A stretch of 64,000 nucleotides of DNA from Saprospirales bacterium (GTDB lineage Bacteria; Bacteroidota; Bacteroidia; Chitinophagales; Saprospiraceae): contig JADJBL010000002.1 in the NCBI GenBank assembly GCA_016703765.1, forward strand, positions 248,001 to 312,000, read 5' to 3'. Of this stretch, positions 1 through 8,347 are shown piece after piece. Each line of letters opens with the position of its first letter. Within the stretch, counting starts at the first letter, position 1. The translations under genes were made by a program, and so were the position numbers. The notes under the pieces are model-generated. The model had not been told where the DNA came from, made no database searches, and worked only from the letters and a program-made list of their open reading frames with translations.

Positions 1-1685
1 GTTCCCGGAACGAATACTGGGGGTATTCGCGCAGGAGCGCCAATTCGCGGGGAAGGCGTTCGGCGGAGACAGATTCGAAGAAAGAGCTCAGGAAATCGGG
101 GCTGGAATACCGGTTCAGGTAGCCGAGGTAGGAGGCCACGAAAGCGGTATCCCGAAAAAGAAGGTCTTGGAGCTCGGCGGGTTTTCGTCCGTCGGGCCCT
201 GTGTAGCCCTGGATCATAAAAGCAGTCCGGTTGGATGGCCCCGTACCGTATCCGTCAAATCCGACCGGCTCTAAGCGGTCGGTTATGGGGTTGTAGTAAA
301 AGCGGAGGTTATGCCAGGCGGTGCTGTGGTGGGCATCCATCACATCGGCGATGGCGAAAAAACCTGGCCAGGCGATCGAGGTCAAACAGATTCGAGGCCG
401 GGCGTAGCCCTTGCCGGAATTGCTCGATCAGGGAGCCGGCCCGCAGGCTCATGGATGCCAGTTCGGGGTTTTCGGCGGTTTTGTCGGGGTCGAAGGGCTC
501 GATGGCCGCGTTGTTTATGTTGGAAGATTGCAGCCGGATTTCCGGCGACACGGCGCCTGCCAGATCGATCTGTTGCTTGAGGCCGTCCCAAAAGCCGGCT
601 TCGTCGAGCTTCAGGATGGGCCCTTCCCGCCGGCCCTGGCGTTCGACCAGGTATTTTTCGAAATGCTCTTCCACGGCGTACAGGCCGAGCGATTCGCCGT
701 TCAGGCGCAGCTCGGCAAAGTCGTATCCGGTGGTAAGCACGCCCTCCTGCTTCCAGCATTCGTGCAGGAGCCATTCGTGGAGGAAGTACCGCGTGCCGGG
801 GTGCTGGAGGGAGAAGGTTTGCATGCCGTTCCAGAATCCATCCCCGGTAAGGGCCACCCGGAACGACCATTTCCCCTGGTTGAGGTGGTCTAGCCAGTCG
901 CCTTTGAGCCGCACGCGAATGGGAGCTGGGCTTTCGTTTTCTTTCCAGGTCAATTTCCCTTTGACCCAATCCTCCGGACCGGTTTCCAGCAGCCCGGTCT
1001 GCAGGGCCTCGGCCCGTTTTTTCTCCAGTTTTTCGAGGGAGGGTTTATCAATATAAAGGTCCAATACGGGGAGTTCGAACTCGCTTTCCTGATAGCTCCG
1101 CAGCAGGCTGACTTCGAAATCGTCGAAATAAACGCTGTCCCGGCCGTCGGAAAAAACGTAGACCTGCGTGAACGCCGGCAGATCGCGAAAGGGGATGAAA
1201 AATTGCAGTCTGAGCTGCTCCCAGCCGTTTTCGTCCCGGTGGTAGGAAAAGGGCTGGGTCAGGTAAAAGGGATCATCTCCCCCTTCCGAGCGGGCAGCGA
1301 GGTAGCTGCGATCGCGCGGGCTGCTGAAGCGCCATACGCTGGCCTCGTATAAACTACCGGGTTTCAAATTTTCGAGGCGCACCCCGATGCCGAATTGCAT
1401 TTCCTGGCCTGGCAATAGGCGGCAGGAATACCTTCCGGTGCGGGCGCGTTGGGGGCTTTGGGTATCGCCGTTGTCGAAGAGATAGGCGCCGTCGCGGAAA
1501 AATTTGCCCTCCCGGTATTCGGCCCCGCAAAAGGGCAGGTCGGGGCTCTTCATGCCCGCCCGAAGCCAACTTGATTGCAGAGCTCGGAAGATTGGCAGCC
1601 CCAGGAACGCGAGGGAAAGCAAAAGGATGGCGGCGAGCCATACGAGGGGCAGCCGCTCTTTTTTTCTGCGGTCTGTCAGGATCAT
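1..1685 (-). CDS. CotH kinase family protein, frameshifted, incomplete at window edge
   Basis: The N-terminus is a short basic segment followed by one membrane helix (about residues 14-34). A jelly-roll-like region follows, and from about residue 205 the CotH fold begins (VLDLYIDKPSLEKL...), including LNGESLGLYAVEEHF, typical of CotH-type atypical protein kinases. The reading frame breaks at a run of six A on the plus strand (357-362). Removing one base restores a good continuation (AIADVMDAHHSTAWHNL, then TDRLEPVGFDGYG) that runs open to base 1. I therefore treat it as one gene that continues off the left edge. Its ATG overlaps the stop of the DUF4956 gene by 4 nt (ATGA), so the two are co-transcribed. 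CotH and DUF4956 proteins are often found with VTC-type polyphosphate polymerases; a VTC gene could lie just outside the window, which is inference. The substrate is unknown. Confidence 0.82.
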
Positions 1686-2376
1686 ACCATGAGCTCGGGT
1701 TGGTCTACGATGGAAATCCGGGATCCCGGCGCGTATTGCAGGAGTTTATCCTTCACCTCCGACAATTGATCGATGGAGTCGGCCTGGCAGAGGAAGGAAA
1801 GGTCCAGGCCGGGGTCCATGGTGTCCATCCTCTTGAGCTCTACGAAGGGGAACACGGCGCTCAGTATGCCCGATATCTCTACAAGGTCGGTCTTGTCGGT
1901 GTGGAAATTCAGGTAAACAGCTCCGGATCGCCGGGAGGGACCTTTTTCCGATAGGAGATTCTTTGCAAAAAAAAAAGCAGGGCTAATATCAGGACAAAGG
2001 ATACCAGGCCCAGGATGGGCTCGTTTGCCCCGCCGGCCAGGCCCAGGCCGATGGCGATAAAGAGGAAAGTCAGTTCTTCCGGGTCCTTGATGGCCGCCCG
2101 GAAACGCACGATGGACAAGGCGCCCACCAGGCCGAGGGAGAGGGCGATGGAGGATTTTACGATCATGATGATCAGCAGGGTGCCGAGGGCCAGCGGCAAA
2201 AAGTTGTTGCCGAAACGGCTGCGGTTGGAAATCGAGTGGGCAAAACGGATGTAGTACCAGCGGAGGATGGCCGCCAGCAAGGCCGTCAGCAGGATATTGA
2301 AGAGGAACTCGTCGAATGGCGTGTTGTTGGTGAATTCGGCGAGGTACTTATCCTGAATTTTTTGAAGAATATTCAT
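1682..2376 (-). CDS. DUF4956 domain-containing membrane protein, frameshifted
   Basis: The start MNILQKIQDKYLAEF gives the usual family length (about 231 residues once repaired). Several hydrophobic helices occupy roughly residues 25-150, including the conserved stretch SLGLVGALSIVRFRAAIKDP that marks DUF4956. The frame stops early at 1909, just after RKKVPPGDPELFT. In the next frame the expected soluble C-terminal domain continues without interruption (VYLNFHTDKTDLVEISGILS... to DQPELMV) and ends with a TGA overlapping the CotH start codon. One base is missing near 1916-1921; GAG-GCT-GTT in place of GAG-CTGTT would fix it. Function is unknown; members are neighbours of VTC polyphosphate polymerase and CotH genes, and a role in envelope or polyphosphate metabolism is only inferred. 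Longer upstream starts in the same frame read through hairpin DNA and are rejected. Confidence 0.8.
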
Positions 2377-2450
2377 GCCATATCTTTGTTCGCGTTTGTA
2401 GTTGGCAAAAGTAATATAACGCAACTTTCGTAAACTAAATAAATTCATGA

Positions 2451-2604
2451 AACGATGATGGGCGGGCTGCAGCCCGCCCATCATCGTTAAGAGCAGGCCG
2501 CAGAATGTCTTTTGAAAATCATTAAAGAAATTTTGTTTACAAAGTAATAAGTTGCGTGACCCGCAACTTGTAAATATAAAAGGCGCTCCGTGGGGGAGCG
2601 CCTT
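2451..2604. repeat. Intergenic block of three stem-loops
   Basis: The 383-nt space between the divergent DUF4956 gene and the next gene has no convincing ORF. It holds a perfect 38-bp palindrome at 2451-2488 (GC-rich core GGGCGGGCTG/CAGCCCGCCC), an 8-bp stem with a 5-nt loop at 2549-2569, and a 10-bp stem with a 5-nt loop at 2580-2604. The genes on either side diverge from it, so these are not simple 3' terminators; they could end transcription entering from either side or be mobile palindromes. A weak -7-like box (TACTTTTG, minus strand, 2406-2413) lies upstream of the DUF4956 gene, without a clear -33 box. Confidence 0.7.
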
Positions 2605-2759
2605 AAAAACTATAAACAAACAAAAAACATTTCAATGGGGATAGGGCAGGAGCCCGGGAGTGAATTTAACAAGATAAGAGTTAAAGGGTTTATATATCCC
2701 GGACTTTTTTTCAACTTCGTCCTCTACATCCTGTTAATTTTTCGAGAGAAAACCAAAGC

Positions 2760-3455
2760 ATGGAATCAAAGAGTCCTTCCGGGTCGCGGGTCGTATTTAT
2801 CGTGTTTTTTGTACTGGCGGCCCTGTTCGCCAGCCGCTTTCTTATGGCCTTCGGGCGGATGTTCCTCGTGCTGGCAGGTCTGGCCCTGCTGGGCTACGGC
2901 GTTTATCTGGCGCTGGGCTATGTGAGGGATTTAAGAGAGAAAAAACGCCACGAGAGCAGTCCCGAGGGCGTAATCGAAAGCAGGATGGTGTATTGCGCCA
3001 CGGAGATCGAAAAGAACCGGGAGGCCGTAGAGGGGATTCGAAGGATTATCGCGGGCCTGGAGGAAAAACTGCGCCTGGCCAACCAGGCCGGAGAGGAGAA
3101 CAAACAACATACCCGCACCCTGGTCCGCGAATTTGAGGCGGAGATGGAGTTGCGGGAGGCCAAGGTCCATTTTCTGGAAACCTGTTTGAGGAAATTGCAG
3201 ATCATTCAGCACAATTTTGAATTAAGCAAGACCCTGGCCCTGAAAAAGGCCGAATTGCAGGCTATGAGGGAGCAAAATTTCGAAGAGATCGCCGGCCTCG
3301 AAGAATTGCGCACCGGCATCGAATACGACCGCACGTATCTGGAGACGATCGACAACCTGTCCTCCCGGATGATCGGATCCCAATCGCTGGAAACCGTGAA
3401 AGCCCTGCGGAAAGAACTAGAGGAAATGACCCGCTCCCTGGATGAGAAGAAGTAG
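2760..3455 (+). CDS. Membrane-anchored coiled-coil protein, unknown function
   Basis: A 231-residue protein I do not recognise. Residues about 10-58 form two closely spaced hydrophobic segments (VVFIVFFVLAALFASRFL and MFLVLAGLALLGYGVYLAL). The rest is highly charged and helical with heptad-like Leu/Ile spacing (for example residues 80-135 and 150-225), so a cytoplasmic or periplasmic coiled coil is likely. Its last 14 nt overlap the start of the metallophosphoesterase gene, which suggests translational coupling. Nothing in the sequence points to an enzymatic site. Confidence 0.7.
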   Translation: MESKSPSGSRVVFIVFFVLAALFASRFLMAFGRMFLVLAGLALLGYGVYLALGYVRDLREKKRHESSPEGVIESRMVYCATEIEKNREAVEGIRRIIAGLEEKLRLANQAGEENKQHTRTLVREFEAEMELREAKVHFLETCLRKLQIIQHNFELSKTLALKKAELQAMREQNFEEIAGLEELRTGIEYDRTYLETIDNLSSRMIGSQSLETVKALRKELEEMTRSLDEKK

Positions 3456-4344
3456 TGTGGTATTCGCGTTGTTGGCCATAATGGCCTGTGCGCAGCCTTC
3501 CTCCGTCAAGACCTATCTTTTCCTGGGCCATCCCTACCGCTGGATCGGCTCCGGCGACCGGGTCGACCCACGGGTGGAGGAACTTTCTCTGGAGCGCTAC
3601 GACCAGATCTTTTTGGGTGGAGATGTCTGCGCCAAGGCCACCGGAAGGAGGGAGACCCTGGCCTATCTGGACAGCCTGTTTCGGTTTGAAAACGGAAACG
3701 TGCACTGGGCCTGGGGAAACCACGATGTGGAGCAAGGCCATGAAGATTGGCTCCTTCAAACCACCCGGCGCCCGGAATTTTATCAGGTCTGGCTGGACGG
3801 GATTGCGCTGGTAGTGCTCAACACCAACCTCCTGCAATGGCCCAATGCGCGTCCGTCGGAGGAATTTTGCTTGCGGATGGAAAACCAGTACGCCATGATC
3901 CGGGACCTGGCCGACACCGTAAAAGCAGCCTCGCACGTGCTGATACTTCACCACTACTGCCTGCTTACGGATGAATTGACCGAAAACACCTACGGCCTGG
4001 ATACGGTATTCAATTATTACAAGCCCTTTTTAAAAATGCGCTGCCGGCCAGATGACGCCACATTCGAACAGGCGATATATCCGCTGCTGGTGAAAATTAG
4101 GGAAAAGGGAATAGAGGTCATCCTGGCCGGAGGGGATATCGGGCAACGATCCAAAGCATTCTCATTCAAAACCGCCGAGGGAATTTGGTTCCTGGGCTCC
4201 GGAATCAATAATTCCGCAGACCCGGCGTATGCTCCGGCCTATGTGACCAATTTCGATCCGGACTCGGTGCTGGTTTTTAGGCACGAGGTGGAGAGGAGAA
4301 AATTGAGCTGGGAGTTTTATGATTTGGGCGAAGAGGGTTTATAG
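3442..4344 (+). CDS. Metallophosphoesterase, probable lipoprotein
   Basis: A 300-residue calcineurin-like phosphoesterase. The N-terminus is a lipoprotein-type signal (VVFALLAIMAC, lipid Cys about residue 16). Metal-binding motifs appear in order: GGDVC (about residue 60), GNHD (about 90), a double His in ILHHYC (about 170) and GGD (about 230); the usual GDxH in the first motif is not obvious because the segment begins YLFLGHPYRW. Such proteins hydrolyse phosphomono- or diesters with two metal ions; the substrate cannot be told. It overlaps the preceding coiled-coil gene and is followed immediately by a 9-nt-phased hairpin, then by a convergent gene. Confidence 0.8.
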   Translation: MRRSSVVFALLAIMACAQPSSVKTYLFLGHPYRWIGSGDRVDPRVEELSLERYDQIFLGGDVCAKATGRRETLAYLDSLFRFENGNVHWAWGNHDVEQGHEDWLLQTTRRPEFYQVWLDGIALVVLNTNLLQWPNARPSEEFCLRMENQYAMIRDLADTVKAASHVLILHHYCLLTDELTENTYGLDTVFNYYKPFLKMRCRPDDATFEQAIYPLLVKIREKGIEVILAGGDIGQRSKAFSFKTAEGIWFLGSGINNSADPAYAPAYVTNFDPDSVLVFRHEVERRKLSWEFYDLGEEGL

Positions 4345-4345
4345 T

Positions 4346-4427
4346 GTTTAGGAGGTTTAGAGAGTTTAGAAGGTTTAGTTTTTTAAATCACCTAAACTCT
4401 CTAAACCTTCTAAACCTTCTAAACCCC
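4346..4427. repeat. Nonamer-phased inverted array, copy 1
   Basis: Four GTTTAG hexamers start at 4346, 4355, 4364 and 4373, exactly 9 nt apart with purine triplets between them. After a 13-nt spacer come four CTAAAC hexamers at 4392, 4401, 4410 and 4419, again exactly 9 nt apart, with pyrimidine triplets. The two arms can fold into one long imperfect hairpin with G-T wobbles in the triplets. It begins right after the metallophosphoesterase stop and ends beside the stop of the convergent thioredoxin-like gene, so it may serve as a two-way terminator. Confidence 0.85.
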
Positions 4428-4428
4428 C

Positions 4429-4992
4429 TTAATAACTTCCCCCCGCAACCCCTTGCTTGAACTCATCCCAGGTCTTCGTTTTATAGACATTGTCGCCGAC
4501 GAAGTGGAGTTCCTTCATGATGTCATCCGGCATTTTATAGCCCGGGGATACGGTGATAATCTCGAATTTTTCGTTGAGGTACACGATAGAGGGGTAGGAC
4601 AAGCGGCCGTTGAGCAATTGAATGGCGAGCTCGTGCGCGCCGCGGCGGCCATAGGCCTGAAATTTAAAGGTATTGCCGTCGAAGACGATGTCCTCTTTTT
4701 GTTCGGCGTCCAGCTTAACGGCGTAGAAGTTTTTCTTGAGGTAATCCATGACCGTTTGATCCTGGAAAGTCGTGGCGTCCATGCGCTTGCACCAGCCGCA
4801 CCAGTCGGTGTAGACATCGACCAGGATCTTGCGCGGCTCTTTCTTATTGGCTGCGACGGCTTCTTCCCAGGTGTGCCATTTCAGATCGCCTTCGCCCCCC
4901 GCGCTCACAGCCGGTTGGGATGGGCGCAGGACAAAAGAATAGATCAGAACCGCGACGAGGAGGAAAGCAACTACGGGAAGAACCTTTTTCAT
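4429..4992 (-). CDS. Thioredoxin-fold protein with CGWC active site, membrane-anchored
   Basis: A 187-residue protein with an N-terminal membrane or signal segment (residues 4-21, VLPVVAFLLVAVLIYSFV) and a thioredoxin fold beginning near residue 38. The redox motif is C65-G-W-C68 in VDVYTDWCGWCKRM, the pattern seen in the DUF255/thioredoxin_7-like group of envelope thiol proteins, followed by the cis-Pro region LSYPSIVYLNE. It probably works in the periplasm as a disulfide reductase or isomerase for exported proteins. It converges on the metallophosphoesterase gene, separated only by the phased hairpin. Confidence 0.87.
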   Translation of the reverse strand: MKKVLPVVAFLLVAVLIYSFVLRPSQPAVSAGGEGDLKWHTWEEAVAANKKEPRKILVDVYTDWCGWCKRMDATTFQDQTVMDYLKKNFYAVKLDAEQKEDIVFDGNTFKFQAYGRRGAHELAIQLLNGRLSYPSIVYLNEKFEIITVSPGYKMPDDIMKELHFVGDNVYKTKTWDEFKQGVAGGSY

Positions 4993-5063
4993 GGATTAGT
5001 ATTTTAATGAGTAATGATAGCTCAAATAAATTTCAAAAGTACATTTTCTGAAAACGCCATGCC

Positions 5064-5630
5064 ATGAAAAAAGTTGTCGTCGCCGTGGGAGGTTCCAGTG
5101 GTTCCATTTACGCAAAAATATTGCTGGATAAACTCGCCGGCCTCTCCTCGCAGGTCGCCACGGTAGGGGTGGTAATGTCGAAAAACGCGACTTTTAACTG
5201 GGAGCACGAACTGGGCAACCGCAAGTTCAGGGATTACCCCTTTTCCTTTTTCGAACCCGATGATTTCCGCGCCCCCTTTGCCTCCGGCTCGGCGAAATAC
5301 GACACGATGATCATTTGCCCCTGCTCCATGGGTCTGATGGCCCGGATCGCCCAGGGGATTTCCACCGACCTCACTACCCGCGCGGCAGACGTGATGTTGA
5401 AGGAGCGGCGGAGGCTCATCCTGGTTCCGCGCGACACGCCCTACAACCTCATTCACCTGGAAAATATGCGCAGCCTTACCCTGGCCGGGGCTATAATATG
5501 CCCGGCAAGCCCCTCGTTCTATAGCCGCCCCCAAACGATCGAACAGGTGGTAGAGACCGTCGTGGACCGGGTTTTGGACCTCGCCGGCTTTGAGCTCCAA
5601 TCTTTCAGGTGGGGTGAGGAGGAGGAATAA
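5064..5630 (+). CDS. ubiX: UbiX-family flavin prenyltransferase
   Basis: A 188-residue flavoprotein of the UbiX/Pad1 family, which joins a dimethylallyl group to reduced FMN to make prenylated FMN, the cofactor of UbiD-type decarboxylases. The N-terminal GGSSGSIYAKILLDKL is the nucleotide-binding loop (usually GxTGASG/S), and the segment IICPCSMGLMARIAQGISTDLTTRAADVMLKERRRLILVPRDTPYN carries the typical CSM..A.IA.G....L..RA.DV.LKE.R.L.L..R..P pattern. Length matches the family. A UbiD partner is not present nearby. The start is at the only sensible ATG after a short AT-rich leader. Confidence 0.92.
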   Translation: MKKVVVAVGGSSGSIYAKILLDKLAGLSSQVATVGVVMSKNATFNWEHELGNRKFRDYPFSFFEPDDFRAPFASGSAKYDTMIICPCSMGLMARIAQGISTDLTTRAADVMLKERRRLILVPRDTPYNLIHLENMRSLTLAGAIICPASPSFYSRPQTIEQVVETVVDRVLDLAGFELQSFRWGEEEE

Positions 5631-5695
5631 AAGTAGAAATACCTTAACTTCGGCATTTTTTAGAACCAACGATTTCCAATAAATATCAGAAACCT

Positions 5696-6400
5696 ATGAG
5701 AATTATCTATTTCGGCCTGTTCGGCCTCATGTCTTGTTCCGGTTTGAAAGTACAATCGGGTGATACCACGACCAATCAATCAAATGAAATAAAAATGGAT
5801 TCAACAGAAACAAAAACGGACTCAATCAGCTACAGCCTGGGCATACTGGTAGCCCAAAACCTCAAAAGCCAGGGATTCAATCAATTGGACGCGGCCAGCC
5901 TGGCCAAAGGGCTTTCCGAAGGCCTTAAGCCGGGGATTCCCTCCACGGAGGTGGAACAAGCCAACGCCATCGTACAAACCTATGTCATGAAACAAAAAGA
6001 ACAGGCAGGCGGCGCCAACCTGGAGATCGGCCGGAAATTTCTCGCGGAAAACGGACAGCGCCCCGGCGTAGTCACCCTCCCCAGCGGCTTGCAGTACGAA
6101 GTGCTCAAACCAGGAACAGGCGCCACCCCCAAAGCCACCGATAAGGTAACCGTGCATTACCACGGCACCCTGCTCGACGGGACGGTTTTTGACAGCTCCG
6201 TAGAGCGCAATAAACCCGCTACCTTCCCCGTCAACGGGGTCATCAAAGGCTGGACCGAGGCCCTGCAATTGATGAAAGTGGGCGATAAATGGAAACTCTT
6301 CATCCCCACCGAACTGGCTTACGGCAGCCGCGGCGCCGGCTCGGATATCGGACCCAATGCAGCGCTGATTTTTGAGGTGGAGCTATTGGGAGTCAATTAA
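5696..6400 (+). CDS. FKBP-type peptidyl-prolyl isomerase, lipoprotein (FkpA/Mip-like)
   Basis: A 234-residue protein with a short lipoprotein signal (LFGLMSC), a linker, an N-terminal FKBP dimerisation domain (about residues 40-110, [16 protein letters not shown]...) and a C-terminal FKBP domain (about 120-234) with [39 protein letters not shown] and [11 protein letters not shown]. It catalyses cis-trans isomerisation at Xaa-Pro bonds and acts as a folding helper for exported proteins in the periplasm. It stands alone between ubiX and trmD, with a phased hairpin after its stop. Confidence 0.92.
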   Translation: MRIIYFGLFGLMSCSGLKVQSGDTTTNQSNEIKMDSTETKTDSISYSLGILVAQNLKSQGFNQLDAASLAKGLSEGLKPGIPSTEVEQANAIVQTYVMKQKEQAGGANLEIGRKFLAENGQRPGVVTLPSGLQYEVLKPGTGATPKATDKVTVHYHGTLLDGTVFDSSVERNKPATFPVNGVIKGWTEALQLMKVGDKWKLFIPTELAYGSRGAGSDIGPNAALIFEVELLGVN

Positions 6401-6401
6401 G

Positions 6402-6470
6402 GTTTAGAAAGTTTAGGAGGTTTAGAAAGTTTAGTTTCTAAACCTCCTAAACCTCCTAAACTTCATAAAC
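6402..6470. repeat. Nonamer-phased inverted array, copy 2
   Basis: GTTTAG hexamers start at 6402, 6411, 6420 and 6429 (9-nt phase, spacer triplets AAA, GAG, AAA). After a 3-nt loop come CTAAAC at 6438, 6447 and 6456, with a degenerate ATAAAC at 6465. Same 4+4 architecture as the copy at 4346. It lies immediately after the FKBP stop and 8 nt before the trmD start, between two genes on the same strand. Confidence 0.85.
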
Positions 6471-6477
6471 CCGTTCA

Positions 6478-7161
6478 ATGCATATTGACATCGTCACCGT
6501 CCTACCGGAGTTATTGGTCAGCCCCCTGGGGCACTCCATCCTCAAACGGGCTCAGGAGAAGGGCCTGCTGGAGGTGGAAGTGCACGACCTGCGGCCTTAC
6601 GGCCTGGGTCGGCACCATCAGGTCGACGACTATGCTTTCGGGGGCGGGGCAGGCATGGTCATGATGCCCGAGCCGCTGGCCAATTGCCTGGACGAGCTAA
6701 AAAGCCGGCGGGAATACGACGAGCTCATTTTTATGACCCCCGACGGAGTCCGGCTGACGCAAGGACTGGCCAACCGGCTTTCTATGAAGAAAAATTTGCT
6801 CATCCTCGCAGGGCATTACAAGGGGATCGACGAACGGATACGGGAGCATTACATCACCATGGAAATATCCATCGGCGATTACGTATTATCCGGGGGGGAA
6901 TTGCCCGCGGCGATCATGGTAGATGCGATCGGACGCCTGATCCCGGGGGTTTTGGGGGATGAAACCTCTGCCCTGTTCGACTCTTTCCAGGACAATATGC
7001 TGGCCCCTCCGGTGTACACGAGGCCGGCGGTTTTCCGTGGCTGGGAAGTGCCGGAGATCCTCCTGTCCGGAAACACCCCCGTTATCGAGGATTGGCGCCA
7101 CGAACAGGCCCTGGAGAGGACCCGGCAACGCAGGCCGGATATCCTGACAAGTGATGAGTAA
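6478..7161 (+). CDS. trmD: tRNA (guanine-37-N1)-methyltransferase
   Basis: TrmD methylates N1 of G37 next to the anticodon using SAM and prevents +1 slippage on the ribosome. The 227-residue length is right, and the SPOUT trefoil-knot motifs are present: [13 protein letters not shown] at the start, [29 protein letters not shown], and [26 protein letters not shown]. The C-terminal helical domain ends in [10 protein letters not shown]. The usual neighbours rpsP, rimM and rplS are not here, as is common in this phylum. Confidence 0.96.
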   Translation: MHIDIVTVLPELLVSPLGHSILKRAQEKGLLEVEVHDLRPYGLGRHHQVDDYAFGGGAGMVMMPEPLANCLDELKSRREYDELIFMTPDGVRLTQGLANRLSMKKNLLILAGHYKGIDERIREHYITMEISIGDYVLSGGELPAAIMVDAIGRLIPGVLGDETSALFDSFQDNMLAPPVYTRPAVFRGWEVPEILLSGNTPVIEDWRHEQALERTRQRRPDILTSDE

Positions 7162-7170
7162 ACCCATTAT

Positions 7171-7758
7171 ATGAGAAAACTTACTTCGCTCGGGTGCTGG
7201 ATGTTTCTTCCCATTTGGCTTTCCGCCCAGATCTATCTGATCAACCCCTCTTTTGAAGGAGATGAACCCCAGGACGCCACGGTTCCTGCCGGATGGCATG
7301 CCTGCAAGGAGGGCACCACCCCCGATATCCTGCCGGGTGTTTGGGGGGTGTATCAGGAGGCCTCCGAGGGAGAGACATACGTGGGGCTGATCACCCGCTC
7401 GGACGGGACCTGGGAGAGCATCGGCCAGCGATTGTCCACTCCTTTGAAGGCAAAGGAGTGCTACTCCTTTAGTTTGGACCTTTGCCGGGCCATAACTTAT
7501 GCAGGATATAACAATCCCATCAAACTGAGGATTTGGGGAGGCAGCGAGAAATGCGTCAAGACCCAGCTCCTGGCTGAATCCAAATTCATCAGCCATACGG
7601 ACTGGGAGACCTACACCTACCAATTCGTGCCGAAGGGAACGCTCCATTATATCATTCTGGAGGCTTTCTATACGGAGGGCAATACCTTTTCCCACCAGGG
7701 GAATATCATGATCGACCATATCAGGCCGATCAAGGTGTGCATTCGGGCAGGACTTTAG
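7171..7758 (+). CDS. Secreted protein with galactose-binding-like fold, unknown
   Basis: A 195-residue exported protein: signal peptide about residues 1-20 (LGCWMFLPIWLSAQ), then a single beta-rich domain beginning IYLINPSFEGDEPQDATVPAGW, a pattern that often opens carbohydrate- or galactose-binding-like modules in Bacteroidota surface proteins. No C-terminal T9SS sorting domain is visible, so it probably remains periplasmic or is released. It starts 9 nt after trmD and probably shares its transcript. The ligand is unknown. Confidence 0.65.
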   Translation: MRKLTSLGCWMFLPIWLSAQIYLINPSFEGDEPQDATVPAGWHACKEGTTPDILPGVWGVYQEASEGETYVGLITRSDGTWESIGQRLSTPLKAKECYSFSLDLCRAITYAGYNNPIKLRIWGGSEKCVKTQLLAESKFISHTDWETYTYQFVPKGTLHYIILEAFYTEGNTFSHQGNIMIDHIRPIKVCIRAGL

Positions 7759-7761
7759 GGT

Positions 7762-8214
7762 TTAGTCGGGCTCGCTTTTCCGCTTGATCTCCTCCATGAT
7801 CTGCTCGGTCTCCTGCATGAGCTGATCCATGTCCTGGTTGAGTTCCTTTACCTTTTCGGCTTGTTCGCCGGCCACTTCCGTAGTGTTTTTGGCCCGGTCG
7901 AGTTGTCCTTCGAGGTCTTTGCGTTTTTCCTCCAGGTTTTGGATCCGGTCGACGTATTCCGGCGCTACTTCCCGGGCGTTGGTTTCCAGGTTGCTGATGA
8001 GCAGGCGCATTTTCTCGATGGCGTTGTCGTATTTTCCGGAGTCGAATTTCTCCTTTTCGGATTTGAGCAGATCCTTGACGGCTACGCCTACGTCCTTCAT
8101 TTCCCGGAAGATTTCTTTGGCATTTTGCTTTTCTTCGCCGGTGCCCATAAAATAGTTATAGACCAGCAGGAATAAGACCAGCACGACGGCGAGTTGAATA
8201 ATTGTTTTTATCAT
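7762..8214 (-). CDS. Small membrane-anchored coiled-coil protein, unknown
   Basis: A 150-residue protein with one N-terminal membrane helix (residues 4-22, TIIQLAVVLVLFLLVYNYF) and a charged helical remainder rich in Lys and Glu with heptad spacing (about 80-145), so a coiled coil is likely. I do not recognise a named family. It converges with the gene ending at 7758 (3 nt apart) and has its own promoter-like boxes upstream, divergent from leuS. Confidence 0.65.
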   Translation of the reverse strand: MIKTIIQLAVVLVLFLLVYNYFMGTGEEKQNAKEIFREMKDVGVAVKDLLKSEKEKFDSGKYDNAIEKMRLLISNLETNAREVAPEYVDRIQNLEEKRKDLEGQLDRAKNTTEVAGEQAEKVKELNQDMDQLMQETEQIMEEIKRKSEPD

Positions 8215-8237
8215 GGCGGGTAGTTTTACGCGACGTT

Positions 8238-8269
8238 CAAAGATAAGCCGGGATTGGGATGAATTACAA
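8238..8269 (-). promoter_or_regulatory. Bacteroidota-type promoter for the coiled-coil gene
   Basis: On the minus strand a TTG (8267-8269) is followed after 21 nt by TATCTTTG (8238-8245), matching the phylum's -33 TTG and -7 TAnnTTTG boxes. Transcription would begin about 20 nt before the ATG at 8214. Confidence 0.55.
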
Positions 8270-8347
8270 TTTTATGCGAATTTCCCTATTTTCGCAGCTG
8301 CGAACAAAAGCGCTTTTAGCCAACTTGAATTAATACACTACTAAGTA

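Noticed and set aside
2590..2925. 111-codon ORF overlapping the coiled-coil gene
   Set aside because: It starts inside a hairpin and shares DNA with a better supported frame.
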